Positions 37,563 through 46,229 of a DNA stretch of 64,000 bases are shown piece after piece. The notes beneath the pieces were generated by a model. The model saw only the letters and a list, made by a program, of their open reading frames with translations. It did no database searches and was not told the origin of the DNA. The stretch is taken from positions 1 through 64,000 of the forward strand of contig JAAFJL010000006.1 in assembly GCA_013298865.1 (NCBI GenBank), in the 5' to 3' direction. This DNA comes from Cytophagales bacterium. Its GTDB lineage: Bacteria; Bacteroidota; Bacteroidia; Cytophagales; Spirosomataceae. The translations under genes were made by a program, and so were the position numbers. Positions within the stretch are counted from its first letter, which is position 1; every line of letters begins with the position of its first letter.

Positions 37563-38675
37563 ATGAACTATATCATTGGTCTCTTATCGGCAGTGTTTCT
37601 TGTTTTGGCAATTATGATTGTGAACAAGAGTATGGCACTTTCAAAAGGGCTTCAAAGAAACGAAGAAGAGGATGGGTACAGTCCAGTAGATGGAGCTAAC
37701 AAGAATAACGCATTAGGAATGCTTCTATTTTTAGTATTAGGTTCGATTGGAGCAGCTTGGTCATTTAAGGTTTCGCAACCAGATTTCTTACCAGAAGCAG
37801 CTTCAGAACATGGTTTGAAAACAGATGAAATGTTCTGGACTTCAATGGCTGTAATTACATTTGCTTTTTTCGTAACAAATGCTCTTTTATTTTATTTTGC
37901 TTTCCGTTATCAATGGAAAAAAGATAGAGTAGCTACTTTTTATCCTGTAAACCATAAATTAGAAATTATTTGGACAATTGTTCCAGCAATAGTAATGGCT
38001 GTTTTGGTTTTTACAGGTTGGAGAACATGGAGTGAAATTACCTCACAAGCACCTTCTAATGCGGTAGTTGTAGAATTAACAGGTAAGCAATTTAACTGGT
38101 TGGTTCGTTACCCAGGTAACGACGATAATAAGTTAGGAGAATATGACTGGAGATTAATAGATGATAATAATCAGTGGGGTATGAAGTTTGATGATGAAAA
38201 TTCATTTGATGATTTCACAAGTACTTCTGAGATTCATATTCCCAAAGGTGTACCTGTGCTATTGAGAATCAGAGCAAGAGATGTTTTGCACTCTGTTTAT
38301 TTATCATACCAACGTGTAAAAATGGATGCTGTGCCAGGAATGCCAACAAAGTTCTGGTTCAAGGCTACCAAAACTACGGAAGAAATGCGTGCTGAATTAC
38401 AGAAGCCTGATTTCAACTATAAGTTAAACTGTACAGAAGTTTGCGGAAGAGGTCATTTTGGTATGGCACTTACTTTAGTAGTTGACGAACCAGAAGATTA
38501 TAAAAAATGGTGTTTAGAACAAAAACCATTTTTGACAACAAATCCTGATTATTTGGCAAAAGTGCCTGAGAAATTGAAAGCTAAGGCAAGTAAGTATATC
38601 GTTGCACCAGAAGCATCTTCTGATAGTACAACTGCAAGTATTGGAGGAACGAGTACGATTGTTACAATAAAGTAA
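37563..38675 (+). CDS. coxB: Cytochrome c oxidase subunit II
   Basis: The 370-residue protein has an N-terminal membrane anchor region and two helices (MFWTSMAVITFAFFVTNALL and KLEIIWTIVPAIVMAVLVFT). The periplasmic cupredoxin domain has the CuA-binding set in NCTEVCGRGHFGM, with a conserved His earlier in RDVLHSVYLS. No C-terminal cytochrome c domain is present, so an external or complex-III-bound cytochrome must donate electrons. The aromatic KQFNWLVRYPG segment is typical. Confidence 0.95.
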   Translation: MNYIIGLLSAVFLVLAIMIVNKSMALSKGLQRNEEEDGYSPVDGANKNNALGMLLFLVLGSIGAAWSFKVSQPDFLPEAASEHGLKTDEMFWTSMAVITFAFFVTNALLFYFAFRYQWKKDRVATFYPVNHKLEIIWTIVPAIVMAVLVFTGWRTWSEITSQAPSNAVVVELTGKQFNWLVRYPGNDDNKLGEYDWRLIDDNNQWGMKFDDENSFDDFTSTSEIHIPKGVPVLLRIRARDVLHSVYLSYQRVKMDAVPGMPTKFWFKATKTTEEMRAELQKPDFNYKLNCTEVCGRGHFGMALTLVVDEPEDYKKWCLEQKPFLTTNPDYLAKVPEKLKAKASKYIVAPEASSDSTTASIGGTSTIVTIK

Positions 38676-38704
38676 GAAACAGAAAAATAAATTAAAAATA
38701 AATT

Positions 38705-40588
38705 ATGGAAACTGCTGAACTACACGTACACGATGTTCATTCACATGACGAACATGAGCATGAACATCACGAGTTAGGTTTTATCAGAAAATATATTTTC
38801 TCAGAAGACCACAAAACTATCGCTAAACAGTATTTGATTAGTGGTATTATTTGGGCGTTCTTTGGTGGTGCATTGTCAATTTTGTTTCGTCTTCAATTAG
38901 GTTTTCCTGGAGCGAAATTAGAATGGTTGAGACCAATTTTAGGAGGATGGATTAATGAATCAGGTAAACTTGACCCAGAGTTTTATCTTGCACTCGTAAC
39001 AATGCACGGTACAATCATGGTTTTCTTTGTATTGACAGCAGGACTTTCTGGGACATTTTCTAATTTTTTGATTCCTCTTCAAGTAGGAGCGAGAGATATG
39101 GCATCAGGATTTATCAATATGCTTTCGTATTGGTTCTTCTTTGTTTCTTCAGTATTGATGTTCTCATCATTGTTTATTGAGACAGGACCTGCATCTGGTG
39201 GTTGGGTTATTTATCCACCTCTTAGTGCATTACCGCAAGCAATGCCAGGTTCTGGATTGGGTATGACGCTTTGGCTATTGTCAATGACGTTCTTCATTAT
39301 ATCTTCTTTGATGGGAGGTATCAATTATATCTGTACGATTATCAACTTGCGTACACGTGGAATGACATTTACAAAACTGCCATTAACAATTTGGGCATTT
39401 TTCTTGACTGCTGTTTTGGGACTTTTATCATTTCCAGTGTTGCTTTCAGCAGCTTTATTGTTGATTTTTGACCGTAGTTTTGGTACTTCATTCTATTTGT
39501 CTGAAATCTATATTAATGGAGAAGCCCTTCCAAATGTTGGAGGATCGGCAATTTTATATCAACATTTGTTCTGGTTCTTAGGTCACCCAGAGGTTTATAT
39601 TGTTTTGTTACCAGCTTTAGGTATTACGTCTGAAGTAATTGCAACTAACTCTCGTAAACCAATTTTTGGATACCGTGCGATGATTGGTTCGATGATGGGA
39701 ATTACAGCTTTAGCATTTATTGTGTGGGCACACCATATGTTCGTTACAGGTATGAATCCGTTCTTAGGTTCTGTGTTCATGTTCTTGACATTGATTATTG
39801 CAGTTCCTTCTGCTGTAAAGGCATTTAACTATATTACAACACTTTGGAAAGGAAATATCATTTTCACCCCAGCAATGTTGTTTTCGATAGGTTTGGTTTC
39901 AATGTTTATTTCAGGAGGATTAACGGGTATCATATTAGGTAACTCTGCTTTAGATATTAATCTTCACGATACATACTTCGTAGTAGCCCACTTCCACTTG
40001 GTAATGGGTGCCGCTTCATTCTTTGGTTTGATGGCGGGTGTTTATCATTGGTTTCCGAAAATGTTTGGTAAAATGATGAATAGAACTGCAGGATATGTCC
40101 ACTTCTGGTGTACTTTCGTTGGGGTTTATTTAGTATTCTTCCCAATGCACTATATTGGAATTGCAGGTTTTCCAAGACGTTATTATGCTTGGACTCAGGT
40201 GAATGGATTTGAAGCATTTGCGGATATGAATATGTTTATCTCAATTGCAGCGATTCTGACTTTTACTTCACAAATGGTTTTTGCAGTTAACTTCTTCTAT
40301 TCAATATTTAAAGGGAAGGCAGCACCACAAAATCCTTGGAATTCAAATACTTTGGAGTGGACAGCACCAGTGAATGCTGGACATGGTAACTGGGTAGGAG
40401 AAATACCAGCAGTATATCGTTGGGCTTATGATTATAGCAAGCCAGGTTCAGCAACAGACTTTATTCCTCAGAATGTTCCATATTCTGCTACGCCAGAATC
40501 AAATTTACCAGAGGAAAATGAAGAAATTGCAACAGAAAAAGAAATAGATGGTTTGTTAGAAGCTCAAAATGAGTCTTACAACAGATAA
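38705..40588 (+). CDS. coxA: Cytochrome c oxidase subunit I
   Basis: The 627-residue protein is the catalytic heme-copper subunit. Ligand segments are TMHGTIMVFF (low-spin heme His), WFLGHPEVYIVLLPALGI (CuB His and the cross-linked Tyr), WAHHMFVTGM (CuB) and HDTYFVVAHFHLVMG (heme a3 and a His). The N-terminus is very His-rich (HVHDVHSHDEHEHEHHELG), a possible copper or proton handling tail. It starts 30 bp after coxB. Confidence 0.97.
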   Translation: METAELHVHDVHSHDEHEHEHHELGFIRKYIFSEDHKTIAKQYLISGIIWAFFGGALSILFRLQLGFPGAKLEWLRPILGGWINESGKLDPEFYLALVTMHGTIMVFFVLTAGLSGTFSNFLIPLQVGARDMASGFINMLSYWFFFVSSVLMFSSLFIETGPASGGWVIYPPLSALPQAMPGSGLGMTLWLLSMTFFIISSLMGGINYICTIINLRTRGMTFTKLPLTIWAFFLTAVLGLLSFPVLLSAALLLIFDRSFGTSFYLSEIYINGEALPNVGGSAILYQHLFWFLGHPEVYIVLLPALGITSEVIATNSRKPIFGYRAMIGSMMGITALAFIVWAHHMFVTGMNPFLGSVFMFLTLIIAVPSAVKAFNYITTLWKGNIIFTPAMLFSIGLVSMFISGGLTGIILGNSALDINLHDTYFVVAHFHLVMGAASFFGLMAGVYHWFPKMFGKMMNRTAGYVHFWCTFVGVYLVFFPMHYIGIAGFPRRYYAWTQVNGFEAFADMNMFISIAAILTFTSQMVFAVNFFYSIFKGKAAPQNPWNSNTLEWTAPVNAGHGNWVGEIPAVYRWAYDYSKPGSATDFIPQNVPYSATPESNLPEENEEIATEKEIDGLLEAQNESYNR

Positions 40589-40618
40589 TTTCAAATAGTT
40601 TCAAAATAAGTTACCCTG

Positions 40619-40674
40619 AAAACTGAGAATGTCGCAATCAAAAATTTGATTGAAACATTCTCAGTTTTCGTCTA
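40619..40674 (+). terminator. Long hairpin between coxA and ctaA
   Basis: GAAAACTGAGAATG and CATTCTCAGTTTTC form a 14-bp perfect stem around a loop that can pair further (CAATCAAA with TTTGATTG). There is only a short T-rich tail, so it may be a partial terminator or an mRNA-stability structure separating act-cox from the cta genes. Confidence 0.7.
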
Positions 40675-40729
40675 AGGGATTCTGTGAATTCTAAATTTTT
40701 AAGATTCTTTAGGATAAATCCACTATCAA

Positions 40730-41695
40730 ATGCTTTTCCGTAAACTTGGTATATTAACAATAATCACTGTGTATCTTCTGATATTAGCTGGTGGTATTGT
40801 GCGTAGTACTGGTTCTGGAATGGGTTGCCCTGACTGGCCTAAATGTTTCGGTATGATTGTCCCTCCAACCGATGCGAGTCAATTACCAGCCAATTACAAA
40901 GAGATTTATGCTGAAAAATTACATGGAGAAGTAGAGTTTAATGTTGTTAAAACTTGGATTGAATATGTAAATCGCCTTTTGGGGGCTTTCACAGGAATTG
41001 TAGTTTTTGCAGCTTTTATAGTATCAATTTTTAGTTTTTGGAAAAAAGACAAAGTAATTGTATTTCTATCTCTTCTGGCAGTAGTATTAGTCGGAGCAAA
41101 TGGGGCTTTAGGTAAATACGTTGTTGATTCATTCTTGAAACCAGGGGTAGTTACATTACACATGATGTTGGCTATTCTGGTAGTTTTTGTGCTGATTTAT
41201 GCAATTGTAAGAGCTTGGTCACAAGTTGTGCAAATAGAAAGTATCACTAATAAATCGTTTATTAATAGACTTTTAATTATTACATTAATTCTTTCTTTTT
41301 CTCAGATTCTGATAGGAACTCAAGTTAGAGAGGCGATTGATAGAGTTATTGCAGACCCAATTTTCGGATACAATAGATTTACTTGGATAGAGCAAATGGG
41401 ATTGCCTTTTTATATTCATAGGTCATATTCTCTTTTGATTTTTGGGTTACATATATACCTTATCTGGAATTTAAAGAAAAATATCACTACTCATGGCTTA
41501 ACGCATAAGTTCTTGGTGACTCTCGTAGTGATAGTAGGAATTGAAATATTGACAGGTGTAATAATGGCATATTTTGGAGTACCCGCTTTTGCTCAACCAA
41601 TTCACTTAACTTTGGCAATTGTTGCAGTTGGTATTCAATTTGTGGTTTTGATGTTGATTAATTCAGAGAGAGTTTTTAAAAAACAGGGCATATAG
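40730..41695 (+). CDS. ctaA: Heme A synthase (COX15/CtaA)
   Basis: The 321-residue integral membrane protein matches CtaA/COX15, which oxidises the C8 methyl of heme O to a formyl group. Segments include VRSTGSGMGCPDWPKCFG, a His in EYVNRLLGAFTG, and PVHLTLA-type His segments (FAQPIHLTLAIV). It is followed after 2 bp by ctaB, so the two steps of heme A formation are co-translated. Confidence 0.94.
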   Translation: MLFRKLGILTIITVYLLILAGGIVRSTGSGMGCPDWPKCFGMIVPPTDASQLPANYKEIYAEKLHGEVEFNVVKTWIEYVNRLLGAFTGIVVFAAFIVSIFSFWKKDKVIVFLSLLAVVLVGANGALGKYVVDSFLKPGVVTLHMMLAILVVFVLIYAIVRAWSQVVQIESITNKSFINRLLIITLILSFSQILIGTQVREAIDRVIADPIFGYNRFTWIEQMGLPFYIHRSYSLLIFGLHIYLIWNLKKNITTHGLTHKFLVTLVVIVGIEILTGVIMAYFGVPAFAQPIHLTLAIVAVGIQFVVLMLINSERVFKKQGI

Positions 41696-41697
41696 TA

Positions 41698-42585
41698 ATG
41701 ATTACAACTAACGAAGACATAGCTGTCAATACTACTTCAAAAATGAAAGCATATTACGAACTGCTCAAGTTTAGACTTTCGGCATTAGTAGCTTTTTCTG
41801 GAGCATTTGGTTATTCTTTAGCAATTCAAAAGATTGATTGGGAGAAAATAGTTCTGATAAGTTTAGGAGGATTCTTCATTACGGGAGCCGCCAATATCGT
41901 CAACCAAATCAAAGAAATTGAATTGGATAAACTGATGAAGCGTACACAAAACCGCCCTTTGCCAACAGGACGACTTTCTGTCAATGAAGCGGCAACCTTT
42001 TGTTTGATTTTATTCTCAATAGCTTTCTATATTTTATTTTTTGAATTTAATTACAGAGCAGGGCTTTTAGGAGTTTTATCCTTTTTGCTTTACGGGTTTG
42101 TTTATACACCACTCAAAAAAGTTGGACCGATTTCAGTATTTGTTGGAGCTTTTCCAGGAGCATTTCCTCCAATGATTGGTTGGGTGGCTGCTTCAAACCA
42201 TTTTAGTTTAGAACCTGGGATTTTGTTTGCAATTCAATTTTTTTGGCAATTCCCACACTTTTGGGCTATCGCTTGGGTAGCTGATGAGGATTACCAAAGA
42301 GCTGGGTTCAAGATGTTACCCAATAATGGACATAAAGATTTGCGTACTGCCATCACAATGATGATTTACACAATCTTCCTTGTTCCTTTGGGTTTTGTGC
42401 CACATTTGTTGCACATGACAGGCATAAACTCGGCAATGATTGCAGTAATGTGTGGAGTTTTATTTTTATCACAAACGTTTTATTTAATGTCAAAACCAGC
42501 CGATAAAGCCGCCCTGATGCTGATGTTTGGCTCGTTTATTTACTTACCAATTGTTCAGATTGCTTATTTATTGGATAAAATTTGA
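41698..42585 (+). CDS. ctaB: Heme O synthase (protoheme IX farnesyltransferase)
   Basis: The 295-residue UbiA-family prenyltransferase adds farnesyl to heme B. Its conserved loop reads NIVNQIKEIELDKLMKRTQN, followed by RPLPTGR, the hallmark of CtaB. A second loop contains DEDYQRAGFKML with the usual acidic residues. It lies between ctaA and coxC in the same operon. Confidence 0.95.
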   Translation: MITTNEDIAVNTTSKMKAYYELLKFRLSALVAFSGAFGYSLAIQKIDWEKIVLISLGGFFITGAANIVNQIKEIELDKLMKRTQNRPLPTGRLSVNEAATFCLILFSIAFYILFFEFNYRAGLLGVLSFLLYGFVYTPLKKVGPISVFVGAFPGAFPPMIGWVAASNHFSLEPGILFAIQFFWQFPHFWAIAWVADEDYQRAGFKMLPNNGHKDLRTAITMMIYTIFLVPLGFVPHLLHMTGINSAMIAVMCGVLFLSQTFYLMSKPADKAALMLMFGSFIYLPIVQIAYLLDKI

Positions 42586-42597
42586 TAACATATAATA

Positions 42598-43194
42598 ATG
42601 GTACAAGAACATTTAAAAAATTTGAATCTGGCAGATGAGCCAGATGAAACACTAAGTATGAATCCTAAAAAATTCATGCTTTGGTTGTCAATTGTGTCGT
42701 TTTTGATGATGTGGGCAGGTTGGACTTCGGGCTATTTAGTACGTAAAGCAGAAGGTAACTGGCACGAGTTTCCGCTACCTACAATCTTCTGGTGGTCAAC
42801 TGGAGTACTACTAATTAGCAGTATTTCTATGCACTGGGCATTAATCTCTGCAAAAAAAGATAATTTCAGTACGCTCAAAACAGCAATTTCTATTACTTTT
42901 GTATTCGGAATGGCTTTTTTAGTCATGCAAGTATTTGGTTTTTCTGAATTAATAGGAAAAGACATCTATTTTGTAGGAAATGACAATGCTGCTCAATGGC
43001 TTTACGTGATGGTGTTTTTTCACGGAGTTCACGTAATATCGGGATTAATAGTACTAATATTTTCTTTGATATCAGCCTTCAAATCAGATGTTCATGCAAC
43101 CAAATTGACAAGAATCGAGCTATGTGCTACGTATTGGCACTTTTTAGATTTACTTTGGCTGTATTTGTTTATCTTCCTTTTGTACAATCGTTAG
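42598..43194 (+). CDS. coxC: Cytochrome c oxidase subunit III, first copy
   Basis: The 198-residue membrane protein has five hydrophobic segments and a C-terminal ELCATYWHFLDLLWLYLFIF typical of heme-copper oxidase subunit III. The segment FFHGVHVISGLIVLIFSL marks the helix V region. It is short, as in caa3/bo3-type subunit III. The second copy follows 47 bp on. Confidence 0.93.
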   Translation: MVQEHLKNLNLADEPDETLSMNPKKFMLWLSIVSFLMMWAGWTSGYLVRKAEGNWHEFPLPTIFWWSTGVLLISSISMHWALISAKKDNFSTLKTAISITFVFGMAFLVMQVFGFSELIGKDIYFVGNDNAAQWLYVMVFFHGVHVISGLIVLIFSLISAFKSDVHATKLTRIELCATYWHFLDLLWLYLFIFLLYNR

Positions 43195-43241
43195 AAGTAA
43201 AAAATATATTAACTAATCAAACTAATAAAACTTAGTACGCA

Positions 43242-43997
43242 ATGTCTGCAATACACGCAATACCTGCTGTTCCAGAAAAAATGACTTGGTCAGGTGGTTC
43301 AGAACCTTTGAAAGCAAGTTATGGTAAATTGATGATGTGGTTCTTCCTCATCTCTGATACTTTTACATTCTCAGCTCTGTTGGTTACTTACGGAATGATT
43401 CGCTTTAGTCAGAATGCCTATGTAGGTCTTCCAGAAAATTTCCACTTTGCAACTACTCACTGGCCTGTTCCAGATAAAGTATTTGAAGCACTTCCTTTTC
43501 TAAGTGGTTCTTACCCATTATTTTTTGTAGGAATCATGACTTTTATCTTGATTTTTAGTTCAGTAACAATGGTATTGGCAGTAGAAGCAGGACACCGTGG
43601 CGACCGTGCAGATGTTGAAAAATGGATGCTTTGGACTATCGTTGGTGGTGCTACGTTCTTAGGTTCACAGGCATGGGAGTGGGGGCACTTTATTGCAGGT
43701 CCACATGATTTATCTTTGGCAGCAACTAATTTAGCTGGTGAGCCAATCGTTGGTGCTAATCTTGTTCGTAATCCTTATGGACCGCCTGCATTTGCTGATT
43801 TATTCTTTTTTATTACAGGTTTCCACGGAACACACGTATTCTCAGGTGTGATTTTGAATATCATGATTTTCTTCAATACAGCAACAGGTATGTACGAAAA
43901 ACGTGGACACTATGAAATGGTAGAAAAAGTGGGTCTTTATTGGCACTTTGTAGATTTAGTTTGGGTATTTGTATTTACCTTCTTCTATTTGGTGTAA
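43242..43997 (+). CDS. Cytochrome c oxidase subunit III, second copy
   Basis: The 251-residue protein is a paralogue with an insert relative to the first copy (KWMLWTIVGGATFLGSQAWE through FADLFFFITGFHGTHVFSGV) and the terminal VGLYWHFVDLVWVFVFTF. Tandem subunit III genes are known in Bacteroidota oxidase operons. The two may form different positions in one enzyme. The N-terminus is soluble (IHAIPAVPEKMTWSGG) before the first helix. Confidence 0.92.
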   Translation: MSAIHAIPAVPEKMTWSGGSEPLKASYGKLMMWFFLISDTFTFSALLVTYGMIRFSQNAYVGLPENFHFATTHWPVPDKVFEALPFLSGSYPLFFVGIMTFILIFSSVTMVLAVEAGHRGDRADVEKWMLWTIVGGATFLGSQAWEWGHFIAGPHDLSLAATNLAGEPIVGANLVRNPYGPPAFADLFFFITGFHGTHVFSGVILNIMIFFNTATGMYEKRGHYEMVEKVGLYWHFVDLVWVFVFTFFYLV

Positions 43998-44048
43998 TTC
44001 CCATTTCTAAGCTAAAAGATATTTTCTAATCGAAAAACAATTAATATA

Positions 44049-44375
44049 ATGGCACAACAACCATCACAAAGCACTGAACAAAAAGTTATTCCACCAGCAC
44101 AAACTGGTGCAATCTGGAAGACTTTCTTTATTCTTGTAGTACTTACAGTTATTGAGTTTATTATTGTAGCTATAATGCCTGCAAGCCAGATGAGAGTCGC
44201 AATTTTCGCAGGAATGACTATTGTAAAGGCATTCTTTATTGTAGGAGAATTCATGCACTTGAAGCACGAAGTAAAATCATTGATTTGGATGATTATCGTT
44301 CCAACAATTTTCGTAGCTTGGCTTTTATTGGCTTTGATGTACGAAGGCGGGAATTTATACAATCCTTTGAGATAA
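44049..44375 (+). CDS. Cytochrome c oxidase subunit IV family protein
   Basis: The 108-residue protein has three hydrophobic segments (ILVVLTVIEFIIVAI, FAGMTIVKAFFIVGEFM and MIIVPTIFVAWLLLALMY) with the family motif KAFFIVGEFMHLKHE. It is the small subunit IV that stabilises bacterial heme-copper oxidases. It completes the structural cox genes of the operon. Confidence 0.9.
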   Translation: MAQQPSQSTEQKVIPPAQTGAIWKTFFILVVLTVIEFIIVAIMPASQMRVAIFAGMTIVKAFFIVGEFMHLKHEVKSLIWMIIVPTIFVAWLLLALMYEGGNLYNPLR

Positions 44376-44465
44376 TATTTTAATTTGGAAATTTGAAAGT
44401 TTAATAATTTGGGAATTTAGAAAAAAACCAATCGTAAACTTTATACTTTTACAGAATATTCATTT

Positions 44466-45209
44466 ATGAAGAAATTCACAAAAGCTGGAATACTAATCGC
44501 TGTATTGGTCATTCCAGCTTTATTGTTTTATTGGGCAAGTAGTTCAATAACAAATCATTATAAATTGCCAACGTATTTTCCGATGATTGATTCTACAACC
44601 AATGAAATATTGGTAGTGAAAAATCAAGATAGAAAAGGGAAAGAGTCTGAAATGGATACAGTTTTCCATCAAGTTCCACAGTTTACCTTGACTGACCAAG
44701 ACGGAAAAGAATTTTCAAGTGAGAAACTAAAAGGCAAAGTTTTTGTAGCCGATTTTTTCTTTACGAGATGCGGTTCAATTTGCCCAAAAATGTCTTCCCA
44801 ATTAATAAGGATTCAAGATATTTTTACAAACAATTTGGATGTACAATTAGTATCATTTTCAGTAGATCCTACACATGATACGCCCGAAGAATTGGCAAAA
44901 TATGCCAAAGAATATGACGCAAAGTCAAGTCAGTGGACATTTCTGACGGGAAGTAAAAAAACGATTTATCCATTAGCAGTGAAAGGTTTCTTTTTGCCAG
45001 TAGCAGATGCATCTGAGTATGACAAAGCAGTGAAAACGCCAGACGAAACTTTTATTCATTCAGAAAAACTGATTTTGGTAGATAAAAACAAGCACATCAG
45101 AGGATTCTATGACGGAACTGACAAGAGAGACGTAGATAGATTAATTGCTGAAATTAAAGTGTTATTAGAAATTCATAAGACAGAAGGGAAAGAACGCAAA
45201 AAACGATAA
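44466..45209 (+). CDS. SCO1/SenC-family copper chaperone
   Basis: The 247-residue protein has an N-terminal membrane anchor (GILIAVLVIPALLFYWASSS) and a thioredoxin-fold domain with the copper-binding FTRCGSICPKMSS (CxxxC) and a distal His in TFIHSEKLILVD. SCO proteins help assemble the CuA site of subunit II. A conserved DPTHDTPEEL segment supports the call. Its stop overlaps the putative 5' region of the DUF420 gene. Confidence 0.94.
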   Translation: MKKFTKAGILIAVLVIPALLFYWASSSITNHYKLPTYFPMIDSTTNEILVVKNQDRKGKESEMDTVFHQVPQFTLTDQDGKEFSSEKLKGKVFVADFFFTRCGSICPKMSSQLIRIQDIFTNNLDVQLVSFSVDPTHDTPEELAKYAKEYDAKSSQWTFLTGSKKTIYPLAVKGFFLPVADASEYDKAVKTPDETFIHSEKLILVDKNKHIRGFYDGTDKRDVDRLIAEIKVLLEIHKTEGKERKKR

Positions 45210-45255
45210 AATCGTTAATATTATAGGAATCGTTATTCCAATTGTTGTAGCAATT

Positions 45256-45714
45256 TTGATTGGCGGAGTAAGGCATAAAATTGATTTAGGTGCTTGGACG
45301 AAGACTTTGCCACACATTATTGCTTTCATGAATAGCACAACTGCTTTGACATTGATTTTGGGCTTGATTTTTATTAAAAGTAAAAACTACATTGCTCATG
45401 AACGCATGATGACTGCTTCGTTTTTGCAAGGAGGCGTATTTTTGGTACTGTATATTTTGTATCATATTTCAAATGAAAGTACTTCGTCAGCTTCGATGCC
45501 AAGCCCGCAAAGAGGAATTTATTTATTTCTTTTGGCAAGCCATATTATTTTGTCGATTGGGGTAGTTTGGTTTGTGGTTCGGGCAATGTACTATTCTCTG
45601 AGTAAGCAATTCGATGCTCATAAAAAGGTAGTAAAAATTGCCTTTCCAGTTTGGTTATATGTTTCTGTAACAGGAGTTATTGTTTACTTTATGATTAGCC
45701 CGTATTATAATTAA
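45256..45714 (+). CDS. DUF420 membrane protein; true start probably upstream of the first canonical start
   Basis: From a TTG at 45256 the frame gives 152 residues, but the in-frame codons before it are open back to 45169. They encode what looks like the real N-terminus (NDKIVNIIGIVIPIVVAIL), a first membrane helix expected in the family. No ATG, GTG or TTG lies between that stop and 45256; the only near-start codons are ATA (45175), ATC (45211) and ATT (45220). The body (LPHIIAFMNSTTALTLILGL, HERMMTASFLQGG) fits DUF420. It accompanies oxidase assembly genes in many Bacteroidota. Confidence 0.8.
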   Translation: MIGGVRHKIDLGAWTKTLPHIIAFMNSTTALTLILGLIFIKSKNYIAHERMMTASFLQGGVFLVLYILYHISNESTSSASMPSPQRGIYLFLLASHIILSIGVVWFVVRAMYYSLSKQFDAHKKVVKIAFPVWLYVSVTGVIVYFMISPYYN

Positions 45715-45769
45715 TTTAAAAATTTGAAGATAGGATAATTTGAAAATTATTGCTAATTAAAATACAAAA

Positions 45770-46042
45770 ATGAAAAAAATCTTAATCATAACATTCTTAG
45801 TACTCATTGCTTGTACATTGGCAGATGCCCAATGTGCAATGTGCCGAATGACGGTAGAAAGTACAGTCTCTAACGGACGTAGTACCATAGCGAGTAACTT
45901 AAACACTGGAATTTTATATTTATTATCAGCTCCTTATTTTTTGGTTGTTGCCGTTGGTTTTTTCTGGTACAAATACAGTAAAGAAGCTACTGCTAAGAAA
46001 GCAAACATCAGAAAAAGGGTACAAGCTGCCATGAATTCTTAA
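45770..46042 (+). CDS. Small secreted/membrane protein with CxxC
   Basis: The 90-residue protein has a signal peptide (MKKILIITFLVLIACTLADA) immediately followed by QCAMCRMTVE (CxxC). A second hydrophobic helix (LLSAPYFLVVAVGFFWYK) and a basic tail follow. The CAMC motif could bind a metal or act in thiol exchange. It ends the respiratory cluster, before a strong terminator. Function not assigned. Confidence 0.65.
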   Translation: MKKILIITFLVLIACTLADAQCAMCRMTVESTVSNGRSTIASNLNTGILYLLSAPYFLVVAVGFFWYKYSKEATAKKANIRKRVQAAMNS

Positions 46043-46046
46043 AAAT

Positions 46047-46084
46047 AAAACCCTAACTGCTTGGAAGTTAGGGTTTTATTTTTT
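46047..46084 (+). terminator. Terminator closing the respiratory cluster
   Basis: A 12-bp perfect stem, AAAACCCTAACT with AGTTAGGGTTTT (46047-46058 and 46066-46077), is followed by a T-rich tail. Confidence 0.85.
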
Positions 46085-46229
46085 AATATTATTCCATGAT
46101 TCAATAGTAATATTTCCGTTTCCCCCTGCCCAAGTAGTTTAATCAATTCTTCGAGTATTCGTTTTATACGTAAAAACTCTTTTTTCAACTAATAGCCTGA
46201 GTGGTGATTTAAAGATTGTTTCACTTTAA

